Positions 14,201-24,259 of a DNA stretch of 64,000 bases are shown here, in pieces. The notes below the pieces were generated by a model, which was not told the origin of the DNA, did no database searches, and saw only the letters and a program-made list of their open reading frames with translations. The stretch is from Zygnema cylindricum. Taxonomy: Eukaryota > Streptophyta > Zygnematophyceae > Zygnematales > Zygnemataceae. The stretch spans positions 167,915 through 231,914 of the forward strand of contig JBBHKE010001632.1 of NCBI GenBank assembly GCA_037447655.1, read 5' to 3'. Every line of letters starts with the position of its first letter. Positions within the stretch are counted from its first letter, which is position 1. The translations under genes were made by a program, and so were the position numbers.

Positions 14201-15309
14201 TGTGACTCAGAACTTTTTCACACATAGTTTTCTTTCACCATCTGTCTTTTTAGGACAGTGAGCAGTGAGACAGTGAATTATCTATTTAAGTTTCCCCTTT
14301 TTATATGAACATGACTCTATTGGATGGCATAGGCCGTTTGAATGGTCTCTATTCGATTTTTTGGCATCGTGTCACATGTAGGGCTTCTTGTGAAGTGACA
14401 TGTCCACTTTTTGATCGGATGGCGTGACTTCCACCTACCGCTATCCGTATGAATTAATTAGGTGTGTGGAGATTGGGGAAAGCCATTAAAGACGCCAATA
14501 CAAACTGGTTTGCAGTGCTCAATAAACTTACTGCACATGAGAATATTTAGACTGGTTTTTCAAGATTTTTTCGTCAACCACTGTCTTCCTTTCATGTGTT
14601 CTTCCTTACCTATTTGTTGGCTCTATATATGTATGTATGTATGTACCTATATATGTGTGTGTGTGTATATATATATATATATACACACACATATATGTAT
14701 GTATATATATGCATTTGTATGTATTATCTGTATACGTAATATTATATATTTCTTTTGTTTATCTACATATGCATGCATACACATACATAGGAGCAAGTTC
14801 TATTTTGGATTTTTTCAGGCTAACATCGAAGAGAATGGAGGAGATCTTTTGTTTGTCTCCTTAATTGTATTTGACTCATCGAACCTGACCCTTTCGCCTT
14901 GATTCTTAATCTTCACGGCATGTTTTGCATTTGATGTTTTTGAATTTGCAGCCTCACCAGTCCTCTTGTAAAATCAGCTCTTCGGGAGCTCTTCTCCTTG
15001 CCTCGATATCGGCCATTGCCTCCCATCAAGGTGTCTCTCAACAACGGTGTTATTGATGTGGTCCCCACTGACTCTTCTCCCCCGAGTTTTCTTCCCGTCT
15101 CCCTCGAGTGTGCCCTTAGTCTGGACGGAAGGAAACTTTGCCTCAAACCAGTATCGGCCGGGAGTCTCCGAGGGCCGTTTGGATGGGGAGGAGGAGGAGG
15201 AGGGCTCGCCCCAAGAGAGTTTGATTTAGGTCCTGGTAATGCGATTGCACAGCTTGACATAACTCCCCATGGAGTCCTTTTGGTTGGACGGTTTGTCGTG
15301 GTGCCATGA
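11203..15309 (+). CDS. DUF2993 / LmeA-like (phospholipid-binding family) protein
   Basis: Five exons join in phase: 11203-11751 (start uncertain; a second in-frame ATG is at 11281), 12103-12231, 12444-12517, 13554-13619 and 14952-15309. The predicted length is about 391 aa, or 365 from the second ATG. Family-like segments appear in the expected order: AVTAFLKSQ, GGRNRELLGGFLQRVAVSA, GLTVTSFDLSASSIQLSF, an SEKDLNAS-type motif joining LTSPLVKSALRELF, and a C-terminal DLGPGNAIAQLDITP ending GRFVVVP. These match the LmeA/DUF2993 pattern as I remember it; bacterial LmeA binds phospholipid. The N-terminal part is rich in Ser, Pro and Arg and could be a plastid targeting sequence (inference). Exon 2 uses an AG at 12101-12102 with a weak pyrimidine tract. 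Exon 5 includes a short Gly run. Function in plants is unknown to me. Confidence 0.78.
13258..13566 (+). repeat. gttaacaatgtgg minisatellite with duplicated splice-acceptor region
   Basis: About eight degenerate copies of gttaacaatgtgg lie in intron 3 of the DUF2993-like gene. The array is bracketed by two versions of one segment: 13270-13303 (…ggtggattctgatctgcag) and 13524-13559 (…ggtggatttggatgtgcag). The second is the acceptor used by exon 4; the first is a decoy copy. A cacggtgta remnant precedes the array. Confidence 0.7.
14625..14775. repeat. Dinucleotide/tetranucleotide microsatellite (AT, GT, ATGT)
   Basis: Runs of tatgtatgta, gtgtgtgtg and tatatatata, partly palindromic, lie in the last intron of the DUF2993-like gene. 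The frames crossing it are low-complexity and not coding. Confidence 0.85.
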
Positions 15310-16915
15310 AATGGAGTGCTTTTTTAAAAAAAAATCCCTTTTTTTATCTTATTGAAGATTCGGTAATACATGGCTCCTTAGTGGTGTAACTTCGAGTCGT
15401 TTCGAGGATCATTTGGACTAGAAGTGTAGAAGCTGCCGAAAATGTACCGAGTTCTTTTGCTTCCGGAGGATATCTTTGTGAGTTTGTTTGTTTGAAAGTT
15501 TGTTCATTGTTTAGTTTAGATTTTTGGTTTTTGAGTCACGGTTGAAGTTAAACCCTAAGTGATTTCTCGGTCGATGTCGGTTTTCGTGCATTTGCATTTG
15601 TAATTATCTTGTCATTTTTTATAGATTAGTAAGGCCAATTTGCTCTTTCTTTTGCCAGTTGACTTTTTCTCTTCGGGTAGTACATTTTTGATATTGACGA
15701 TTTTGGTAAATTACGACTTAAATGGAATAGTTCTATGGTTTCTAAATGTCTGCACTTTTTCCTAGATACGCTTTGCAATAGTGGGTATAATGGGTATTTA
15801 TGTTGTGTACTCAATGAGTTGCAATTTAATTGAATTGGTGTATGATTTGATATATCCTTGGACTAGAAACAGTACAAAACAAGACGAAATAGGTCGTCCT
15901 TGTGATTCTCTTTTTCGAGCTTCGGTGTGAGCATCGTTTACACTTTCTCATCAATTACGGTGAACTTTTACCCTACTTTTGGTTTACTTGTTGGATCTTT
16001 ACTAGGGGTAAATTTACGTTTTGAAAATGAAATTACTGATTACTAGTTATCAATTCTTCGCACTTGTCACATTGTAGAGATGTAGTTAATTAGTTATCAT
16101 TTTGTTGCTACAAAAAAAAAAAAAAAACGAAGATTTTTACTTAATGCAGTAATAAGCCATGCTGTTTTCCAAGGCTTGAGGTCGCTGTGATTTTGCACGC
16201 TGGTCAAGCTGAAAGGTATAGTGAGACCTCGTCTTCTAAAAGTACTAAAAATTGGGTACTAGGCATTTTGTGATCGAGTTCATCTGCAGATACTTAGAGA
16301 TAGAAACGGGATTTAAAATGAAATCAACAGATGGCTTTCGCAATTGAGCATTGGAGAAGACAACTATTTAACACGTAAATGTCAGACATCTATCACCTTG
16401 AACCTCAGCTTATCGAGGATGAGCCACATAAGAAAGGTGCACTGGTAAACCATAACGTTAGATGCAACTCGGAATAATATTTATGGCTCACAAGTTTTAG
16501 TTGTCCCTTTGAAAACTTCCAGTGGCGTAAACATGAATAGTGATACATAGTCGTGCCATGTTGTCTTTTTTTTAATGAAATGTTTGTCCATACCTTGTAA
16601 TACCTCACCCAAGCATTGTTCTTTGATGGTTGCTATTGCAGGTGTTGCCAATACCATCAAGAGACAATCACTCTTTCTTTCTTTGTCATTGAATCACAAA
16701 ATCCCAGCTTGATGTATTGTTACCCCGAAATTTTACATCTCTCGACATCCAACACATTGGCATGTTTGGATTGAACTATAGTTTTGGCTTTCTCGAGGGT
16801 GGTATTTTGGAATTCCTTGTGTCCACGTAACTTTTATTTTTGCCGTCAATTTTACCTCTTGTGTTGGCATTACTGGTTGATGCCGCGTCAGTCCCTCAAG
16901 CTGACATGAAGTGCC
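15310..16915. other. Downstream flank of the DUF2993-like gene
   Basis: Probably begins with its 3' untranslated region. Beyond that no conserved coding segment, RNA gene or bounded transposon was recognised; an A tract lies at 16111-16127. Confidence 0.4.
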
Positions 16916-17225
16916 ATACAATGCGGCACGGTACGATTCGATACAACACGAAAGCAACTATAATAATAACAATACTGTACAATAGTGTATTGCAATAAAC
17001 GATGATATGATGTGTTCCGTTGCGATACAATACGATGGATAATGCAATACTATACGACACCATACATTGCAGTACCAAACGCAGGGACATGATCCTTAAA
17101 CGGTACACGATGATCTAATACAATCTAGTACAATAAGCTACAACGTGTATGAGACAGCGCAACCTTATTCAGTACAATACAGTACAGAGGAGGTTCAATG
17201 CAACGCAATGTGATGCAATGTAATG
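16916..17225. repeat. Degenerate CAATAC-type simple repeat
   Basis: Dense words such as caatac, gatacaa, caatgc and tacaata, without exact periodicity. Resembles the cleaner pentanucleotide array at 19277-19525. Open stretches rich in Tyr, Ile and Val on the minus strand are products of the repeat. Confidence 0.65.
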
Positions 17226-18292
17226 CGTGCCCAAGAATTAGTTTACCACAATATTCTCGCAACCATTAGATTAGAGCTCAAGGTGCTTTGCTTTCAATCT
17301 TCATGTGTCCGTTTTTCCTCTTGTGGTGGCTTGTTTTGCAGCTTAGCTATTGGCTATACCTACTCTTTTTACACCTGAAAAATTCACTACGGCCTCAGTT
17401 TCCACCATGGCCTCCTTCTCCCACCTTCACTCGACTCTCTTGATTGCACCTGGAATTGTGTCTCTCGGCCCGATGGCGTCCATTCGCTTTGATGCTCCAT
17501 TGGATGAAAGATGGTTCGGGCATGAAACAATACTCATGAAACTATTACGAATATTGTTTAGGAGCGTGGATATATGTTCCTCGAGAGGTTTCACATATTA
17601 TTCCTTAGCGGCGGATTGATATTTTGTTGCTCGATGGTGCGCATCGTATTTTTTGAGACACTTTCCGACTAACCTTGCCTTAGTTACAGTCATTGCCTCC
17701 TTTACATTTGTTCGTAAGTCACTTTAACATGTTTGAGTGGTTGCGCATGATATGGATAGGAATAAGGACTGTGCTTATGCATAATGTGATGTTATGGGTG
17801 ACTTTGTTATGATGGTCATCGACATGTTTGGTTGTTTTGCAGTTGTTTTTGATGAGTATTTCCGTTCTTAACGGTGGCGTTCATTTGACAAGAGGGGCTG
17901 TGGAGTCCTTCCCCTTTTGTCGACAATTCTTGTTATCGCAAGAGTTTTTTGCTCTTTTACATCGAGTTTAAATTTCTTTCCTCCGTCAAATTTTGAGATT
18001 ATAGTTAAGGATTGTCGACATATTCCGAGACTCAGCAATATTTGCCGAGCCGGGGGGTATCTAAGGGGTTGCTTTTAGTATCTCCTTAAGCAGTGTTGAA
18101 GTTTGGCTCGGATATGCTACTTTGTTGTTGTTTTAGCGCTGCTTGTTCATTCCAATGTTGGCTTGCCCTTGTTCTTATGTTAATACCTGTCGCAGTGTTT
18201 TTCCTTTTACCTTGCTTTCATCCTATTTAGCCTTTGCCTTTCTTATTTCTTTACCATTGTGCTTCCTTAGCAAAGTCTTTTCCTATGCTAAT
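17226..18292. other. Unassigned stretch
   Basis: A frame at 17350-17619 (+) encodes an unremarkable 89-residue sequence with no family signal, so I do not call it a gene. No RNA or transposon borders were seen until the hAT-like element begins. Confidence 0.35.
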
Positions 18293-18300
18293 GCAAATAG

Positions 18301-19256
18301 TAGTGTTGTGTATCGGTAAGGATTTGCCAATAACAGATATGGGCCTTTTTTCGGCTATCTGATAATCGATATATTGGTACGATATATCGTTATCGGTGTT
18401 TTCGCCGACAAATAACCGATATTTATCGGTTATTATCGGCTATAACACCGATATCGATAACTAGCGGCGATATTTGTAGGGACCGTACAGATAAATGTAC
18501 GGCCAGTACACTCAACTGTACATGATATTTCCCTGACGCGCCCTACTCACAACCCCTACCTACTGAGGTGTCTACCAATCAGATCAGTGTATTGTACAGT
18601 TGTACAAGAACAGAAAGTACAGTAGCTGCCATGAGATCTGTACGGTTTTGATACGGATCTAGTGAAAACGATTTACCTTTCACATCCGACGCCATGGCTT
18701 TGTCCCTTTATTCCTTGAGATCCACTGGGGACCTGCCACGTGTCAATCTGTCAGCTTTTTTGGCATAAGCTGCTAAAAGAGCCATTCCGGGATGCCAACG
18801 CTCAAGCTAGCCGTCTGCTCGTGTTTTCTCATTCCAAGTCGTCCGTTCGATTCCCGCGGCGCGCAAAATGCTATTTTGCGTCCGTTGTACTTTGTGTCCA
18901 TCGTCCATTTTCCGTTCCATGTTCACCAGTTTGTTGGTACAATTCCGTATGTTGCCGTAAAATTTATGTGCAGTTAACTGGCCAACGTTTATGTGCTGCG
19001 CTGTCTGTAATAAGTCGCAGTTAAACAGAGACGGAACAGATTGTTATACTTGGCATGCCACGCTACATTTAGTCAATAATATAATATAGTATGTTAATAA
19101 AGTACTATTGTATGCATACTATATATTTTTAAAGTTATCCTCGATATGGAATTTGTTGGTCTCAGACCGATATATGGGAACCTTTGACCGTTCGGTAACC
19201 GATAACTATCGGTATCGGTGTTATCGCGATAAATTTTTTATTGATACACAACACTA
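18301..19256. mobile_element. hAT-like non-autonomous element (TAGTGTTG family)
   Basis: The ends are TAGTGTTGTGTATC and GATACACAACACTA, flanked by an exact 8-bp duplication gcaaatag (18293-18300 and 19257-19264). The interior is full of ATCGGT/ACCGAT words forming inverted subterminal repeats, typical of hAT binding regions (inference). The central frame at 18740-19024 has no transposase features. A relative with GTATTGGGTATCG ends lies at 52361-53409. Confidence 0.9.
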
Positions 19257-19276
19257 GCAAATAGACAACAAAATAC

Positions 19277-19525
19277 AATACCATACAAATACCATACAAT
19301 ACAATACAATACAAAATACATTACAATACAATACAATACAATACAATACAATACAATATAATACAATACAATACAATACAATACAATACAATACAATACA
19401 ATACGATACAACAAAATACAATTCAATATATTGCAATACAATACAATACAATACAATACAATACAATACAATACAATACAATACGATACAACAAAATGCA
19501 ATTCAATATATTGCAATACAATACA
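19277..19525. repeat. (CAATA)n pentanucleotide array
   Basis: Long near-perfect runs of acaat/caata units, with a higher-order unit (gatacaacaaaat, attcaatatattg) repeated at about 19403-19437 and 19484-19516. Begins right after the hAT-like element's target duplication. Confidence 0.92.
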
Positions 19526-19821
19526 TAAATATGCGAAAACAATACTGGTACCGACCGACCATTTGTACACCGCGAATAGTTATTAGTGTCAAGTTTTAAT
19601 AGGTGTTGAGAGAAAACTATCGTTATTAATGCTAATTAGGAATTTGAAATTTTCAAAAAAAGGTGTATTCTAATTTTGGCGTTAATGCTAATTTAGTAAT
19701 TTGGGAGTTGCAAAAAAATAAAATTGCCGTTCAATTGTATACATTAATTATGTCTCTGTACTAAATATTATAAATCATACGCCGTCGCGAAATTTAAATA
19801 TTTGTACATGTCAAACTTAGG

Positions 19822-21834
19822 GTACGTCCCCATGTACTTGTAACTTAGCGAACTTACTTTGTATTTTAGCGCGGATCCGCCGGACCCGGTTTTCAAGTGT
19901 CCTTATGTCTGTAAGGACGAAATTGTAACTTAGGGTGCGTCTCCATGTAAGTAAGGGTTTTTTTCTGTCGTTTTAATGTAAAACTTAAAGCCGTACCGCG
20001 TAAGTTTCAACCGTACAAAAAATAGAGAAAATGAGAAGTACAATTTGCGTCATCATCGAAATTAAGATGTACTACATGTTGTTGTTTTTGTGTTCTTCGA
20101 CCCACGACCATGCCAAAAAACGTCATCTTCACACTTTTCTTTAAAACACAGGGAAGATGTGTTTTAAAACAAAGAATTTTCGAAAAACAAATAGAAACAC
20201 GTAGTCGCAAGTGTAAAATTTTTTGAAGAAATTTCAAAAGAATTCAGGCGACGACGAAAGTGCACGATCCGCTATGTTTGTCCGTTTGCATTCTAGTACG
20301 ACAAAGCAAAGTACACAATTTGTTTGGTTTTGTCCGTTTGTGCTTGGTACGAGTTTTATTTCGCCAGGGGTCTCAAGATCCGATGCCATTACACGTTGAG
20401 CGGACAAGAGACGCAAAGGTAAAGTGCATCTTCTTCAACCGTAAAACGACACAGGCTGGATGGCGGTACGTCTACAATGTCAGGAAAAGTCATGCGACGT
20501 CACAAGCAGTTACAAAAAATAACGTGCGTCATCACAGATTGTACATGTCGATAGCTGTCATGGGCATTGTCGACGTATACAATCGTCACACCCTTAAGTG
20601 ACAACTTCGTTTAGCACACATAAGGACACCCGAAATCCGGGTCCGCCGGATCTGCGCTAAAAAACAAAGTAAATTCTCTAAGTTTCAAGTACATGGAGAC
20701 GCACCCTTACGCTTGTGACGATTGTAAACGTTGACAATACCTGTGACGGTTGTCAACGTCTACAATATGTGGTAGCATTTTATTTTTTGGAAATGCTTGT
20801 GACTTCGCATGGCTTACCGTGACATTGTAGACGTACCGCCTTCCAACCTCTGCCGTTTCACGCGTTGTTCAAAAGTAGGCATTTCTATTGTAGGTCTTTT
20901 GTCGGCGCCTTCATCGTAAGTTGTGTTATGGGCTTTTCATGTGATCGTCTTAAGTCGCTAATTTGATCAGTGACCGTCCAATCGTCCATATCTGACGATA
21001 GTCCTATCGTAAGTTGTGTTATAGGCTTTTCATGTGATCTTCTTAGATCGCTACATTGATCAGAGACCGTCCGATCGTCTGGATCTGACGGTTTAAATAA
21101 AGAATCGCTCAAAACTCACAGAAAAAGATTTTTTTGTCCCTTTTTTTTTCAAATTTAGACATGACGTTTAATTCTCTATCGATCCATGTGCAACTCAACC
21201 CTGTTACTACTTTATTTCATTTTGGGGCCAATACAATATGGGTCTTAAGGGTATATTGTTTTTTTTTGCGTACAATATGCATATTGCATGGGTGTACTTT
21301 CACCTACTTTTGAACAATGGTTTCACGGTTGAAGACGATGCGCTTTGCCTTGAGTCTCCTATCCGGTCGACGTGAAATGGCATCGGAATTTGAAGACCCT
21401 TGCAAAAAAAAATCTGTACTTAACGAAAACTGACAGAACCAAACAAATTGTGTACTTTTCTTTGTCGTATTAGAACGCAAACAGACAAAACATAGCGAAT
21501 ATTGTACTTTTATTTGTCCTTGGAAATCGTATGAAATTTTTCGAAAATTACGGCACGTCGGAATATATGTTCCTATTTGTTTATCAAAAATACCTATTTT
21601 TAAAGCACATCGCGCATGTGTTTTAAACGTAAGGTTGAAGATGACGTTTTTTGTCGTGGAAGTGGGTCGAAAAACACAAGACGACAAAGTTTTGTACATC
21701 CTAAGTTCGAGGATGACGCAAATTGTACTCCACAAATTTGCGATTCCTTCGTACGGTTGCAACTTAGGCAGTACGGCGCTAAGTTTTACAGGAAAACGAC
21801 AGAAAAAAACCCATGCACATGGGGACATACCCTA
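19822..21834. mobile_element. Harbinger-like termini, interleaved/composite
   Basis: Four terminal-type sequences occur: ggGTACGTCCCCATG (19822) and its inverse before TTA (20709), GGGTGCGTCTCCATG (about 19938) and its inverse ending near 21834 before TAA. TIR lengths, the GGG…CCC ends and TTA/TAA flanks fit PIF/Harbinger-type MITEs. The two pairs interleave rather than nest, so rearrangement or end-swapping must have occurred. The sequence between them contains unsupported frames and a complete hAT-like MITE. Confidence 0.6.
20863..21319. mobile_element. hAT-like MITE (CATAGTTCAAAAGTAGG family), copy 3
   Basis: Ends cgttgttcaaaagtagg and cctacttttgaacaatg, flanked by an exact 8-bp duplication gtttcacg (20855-20862 and 21320-21327). 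Opposite orientation to the copies at 6042 and 10469. Contains a local duplication of a gatcacatgaaaagcc-type segment. Confidence 0.9.
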
Positions 21835-22169
21835 ATTTACGTCAGTTATGCCATCAGATTGAATCCCGTTTTTTGAGCGCACGTTCCTATGCGTGCTCGT
21901 CTGATTTAATTCATTTTTTGTAAATTTTTACTTAAAATGGTACATTTATGTACGGTCTGACATCGACCATACACCACATATAGGGTACGTATATAGGGTA
22001 CGATAACTACTTAAGAGGTGGAAATAGATAAGTTCATTTAACTGACGAACGGACCACAACCGCATAGACATAGTTAGATAGAACTACATCGAAAAGTACT
22101 GCTTGTATTTTAAACGGCTATAAATTAAGGCCGATATCAATCACACGACAGAGGAAGAAGCCAAGATCA

Positions 22170-22690
22170 AGAAACGGAAGATTTGGTGGTTTGCAGTCAC
22201 AGCCAGACCAGATGACACGTGGCGACATGACATTGGATAGCGGCATCTCCGGGATATACCATTGCGAACCCGAATATGGCAGGCGTCGTCTTCTTGGCCA
22301 TGTCGTACAATGACTGTACAGAAAGTACTCCGGGCCAAGTACCTTTCTGTACAGTACAGTGAATTGATTGGCTCTGTACTTCAGTAGTAGGGGAATAAGA
22401 AAGGGGTTTAGGACTTAGGAAAATTAGAGGTAGCCGCCTCTCTCTCTTAGAGAGCTCATATATAAAAGGTCAATTTTGACTATTGATAATTAACTGCTCA
22501 AGGAGTAAATTCAAGGACTCTTTTTGTAGTGGACTCAGAGGAGTCTGCTCTTCCAATGGTTGCAGTCTGGTCAGTCTGTATTCTGCGAGGGTGTCGGTAA
22601 TACTCATACAAAGACTAAGGAATTGAGGTTATCTTAGGGGCTTTTGGTAAGCTGTCTACTCTGAGTACTAATGGAGGTCTCAGGGTTGCA
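22170..22690 (+). mobile_element. Diverged fragment of a copia-1-type LTR
   Basis: In the opposite orientation to copia-1, this stretch tracks the copia-1 LTR: gatgacacgtggc, ttggccatgtcgtacaatg, ggacttaggaaaattaga, gagagctc, ggtcaattttgac, and ending ggaggtctcagggttgca. The first half of the LTR is missing and no internal region follows. Probably an old solo or truncated LTR. Confidence 0.7.
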
Positions 22691-22714
22691 GTTTAGGGTT
22701 TGGTGACATTATAA

Positions 22715-23196
22715 CGTCATGCTCACTTGTGACAACGTCGACGTCGCTGGTTCAATAACTTTCCGCCATGGTTTCCCGATTTCGTTTTTTCTACTCCTCT
22801 CACTTGACTTGCAATTAAAAAAAACATTAAAATTGTCAAAAATAATATTTTTAAAGGATCTTTCATTTGATACCAATATTGTCGTGTCTCATTCTTAAAA
22901 GTGTGAAATAAAAGCGATAGTGTGGGAGGGAGAAGGGAGAGGCGACAACGGCGCAAAATTTTGCAAAGGACCTCATGAATGAAAGTGGAGGTTCGAGACC
23001 TCGACAATTTTTTTTCCGTACATGCGAGTGACGGGCACGGAGAAAAATAGCGAGGACTCTCCCTCGTCCTAAAATTTTCCCACCCTTGTGGTGGGTGCAT
23101 GGGTTGTTTTTCATTCACTGTTTGGGCGGTACTTGAACTAAGATCACCCTCTCGAGGTGATTTGGGATGAATTTTTTTTTGGGCTGGATTCTCTTT
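22715..23196. repeat. Dispersed repeat H, copy 2, left part
   Basis: Matches copy 1 (8957-9629) up to ggctggattctctt, where copia-1 has inserted. The remainder continues at 29653-29853 (cgggggttgaaaaggggaaaacg to tacatggggacat). Open frames on the minus strand are not conserved with copy 1. Confidence 0.75.
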
Positions 23197-24246
23197 TGAA
23201 ACTCTGAGACCTCCATAAGTCCTCAGAGTGGACAGCTTCCAAGAAGCCTCTAGGATAATCCTGACCCGTTTGTGTTTAAGCAAATATAACTGCCACCCTG
23301 GCAGACAAAAACTCTGACCAACTTCACCCCTGTGAAGACAAGACTCCCCTGAGTCGATAGCAAAAAGAATCTCTGAATTTGCTCCCCTGAGCAGTAAGTT
23401 ATGGAGGGTCAAAGTTGACCTTTTGTACAGAAGCTCTCTGGGAGAGAGGGTCCTATCTTCTAATTTTTCTAAGTCCTATCTCTCTCACAGACTCTATCTA
23501 CTGATGTACGGAACCAATCAGAATTGAGTTCCGTACGCAAAAGTACAGCTGCCGGTGTACTTTATGTACGGACATTGTACGACATGGCCAAAATGTCGAC
23601 ACATGTCAAATCCGGATTCGGTGCCATAATCTCCGGAGTTTCCACAATCCAACGGAATTTTGCCACGCGTCATCCGATGTGGCGATGGCCATAAACCGCC
23701 GAAATCTTCCTCCGCGATCTCGGCGCTAATCCCGGCCGTCCGATTAAATTCGGCTTTAATCGTAGCCGTAATAAATACATGCGCGGTATTTGTTTCTTTT
23801 TACGAAACAAATGCGCGGTACTGATTTATGTCCGTACCGTAAGTCGTACATTACATATTACTGGATCTATGTATCCCGTAATTAATTCTAGTTAAATGGT
23901 TTATCGCTTGTATACATATATAAATAATTATCAAACTACATGCTACGTAACACTACCGCTAGATGAAACGGCTAAGGCTACCGGCTACATTGTGTTTGCC
24001 GGCCGGCAGGTACAAGGATCAAATCTTGCCGCCGGCACACACCTTTTAATTAAATATATAAACCCTAATATAAAATTCCCGTAAACCTCAGGATAGCCAA
24101 GGTAGCCATGGCTCTAGCTTCCTCTCCAATTTCTCAATGACTGCGACAAGTTTGAGAGTTGGAGAGAGAAGTTAGAGATAGACTGCCTTGACTTCTATAT
24201 TTCTTTTCAGACCTAGAAAATACTAATAAAACCATTAGTTTCTACA
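23197..24246 (-). repeat. Copia-1 3' LTR
   Basis: 1050 bp, starting tgaaactctgagacc and ending ttagtttctaca on the plus strand. Its partner is at 28599-29647. Both contain several GTAC words and the segment ccaatcagaattgag. A further family member stands alone at 33233-34280. Confidence 0.95.
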
Positions 24247-24258
24247 CTCCCCTTATTT
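24247..24258 (-). other. Copia-1 polypurine tract
   Basis: On the minus strand AAATAAGGGGAG directly precedes the 3' LTR, where plus-strand DNA synthesis would prime. The same tract is kept in copia-2 at 31636-31647. Confidence 0.85.
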
Positions 24259-24259
24259 T

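Larger units (their letters stand above)
19568..22000. mobile_element. Stowaway-like MITE, family 3, split by nested elements
   Basis: The left end caccgcgaatagttattagtg and the following 250 bp match, in inverted sense, the element at 42667-43201. The match stops at 19821 and resumes at 21836 (tttacgtcag, then gagcgcacgttcctatgcg, then tgtacggtctg), so about 2 kb was inserted. The right terminus is lost near 21980. Confidence 0.7.

Noticed and set aside
14462-14902. Plus-strand frame with a GKPLK motif considered as a DUF2993 exon
   Set aside because: It runs into a microsatellite and its phase does not fit; exon 4 at 13554-13619 supplies the missing segment in phase.
19238-19570. Tyr/Cys/Ile-rich 'membrane proteins' across the CAATA array
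   Set aside because: Translations of a pentanucleotide repeat.
22723-23412. 229-codon minus-strand frame spanning repeat H and the copia-1 LTR
   Set aside because: It crosses the insertion border of copia-1, so it is a chance fusion.
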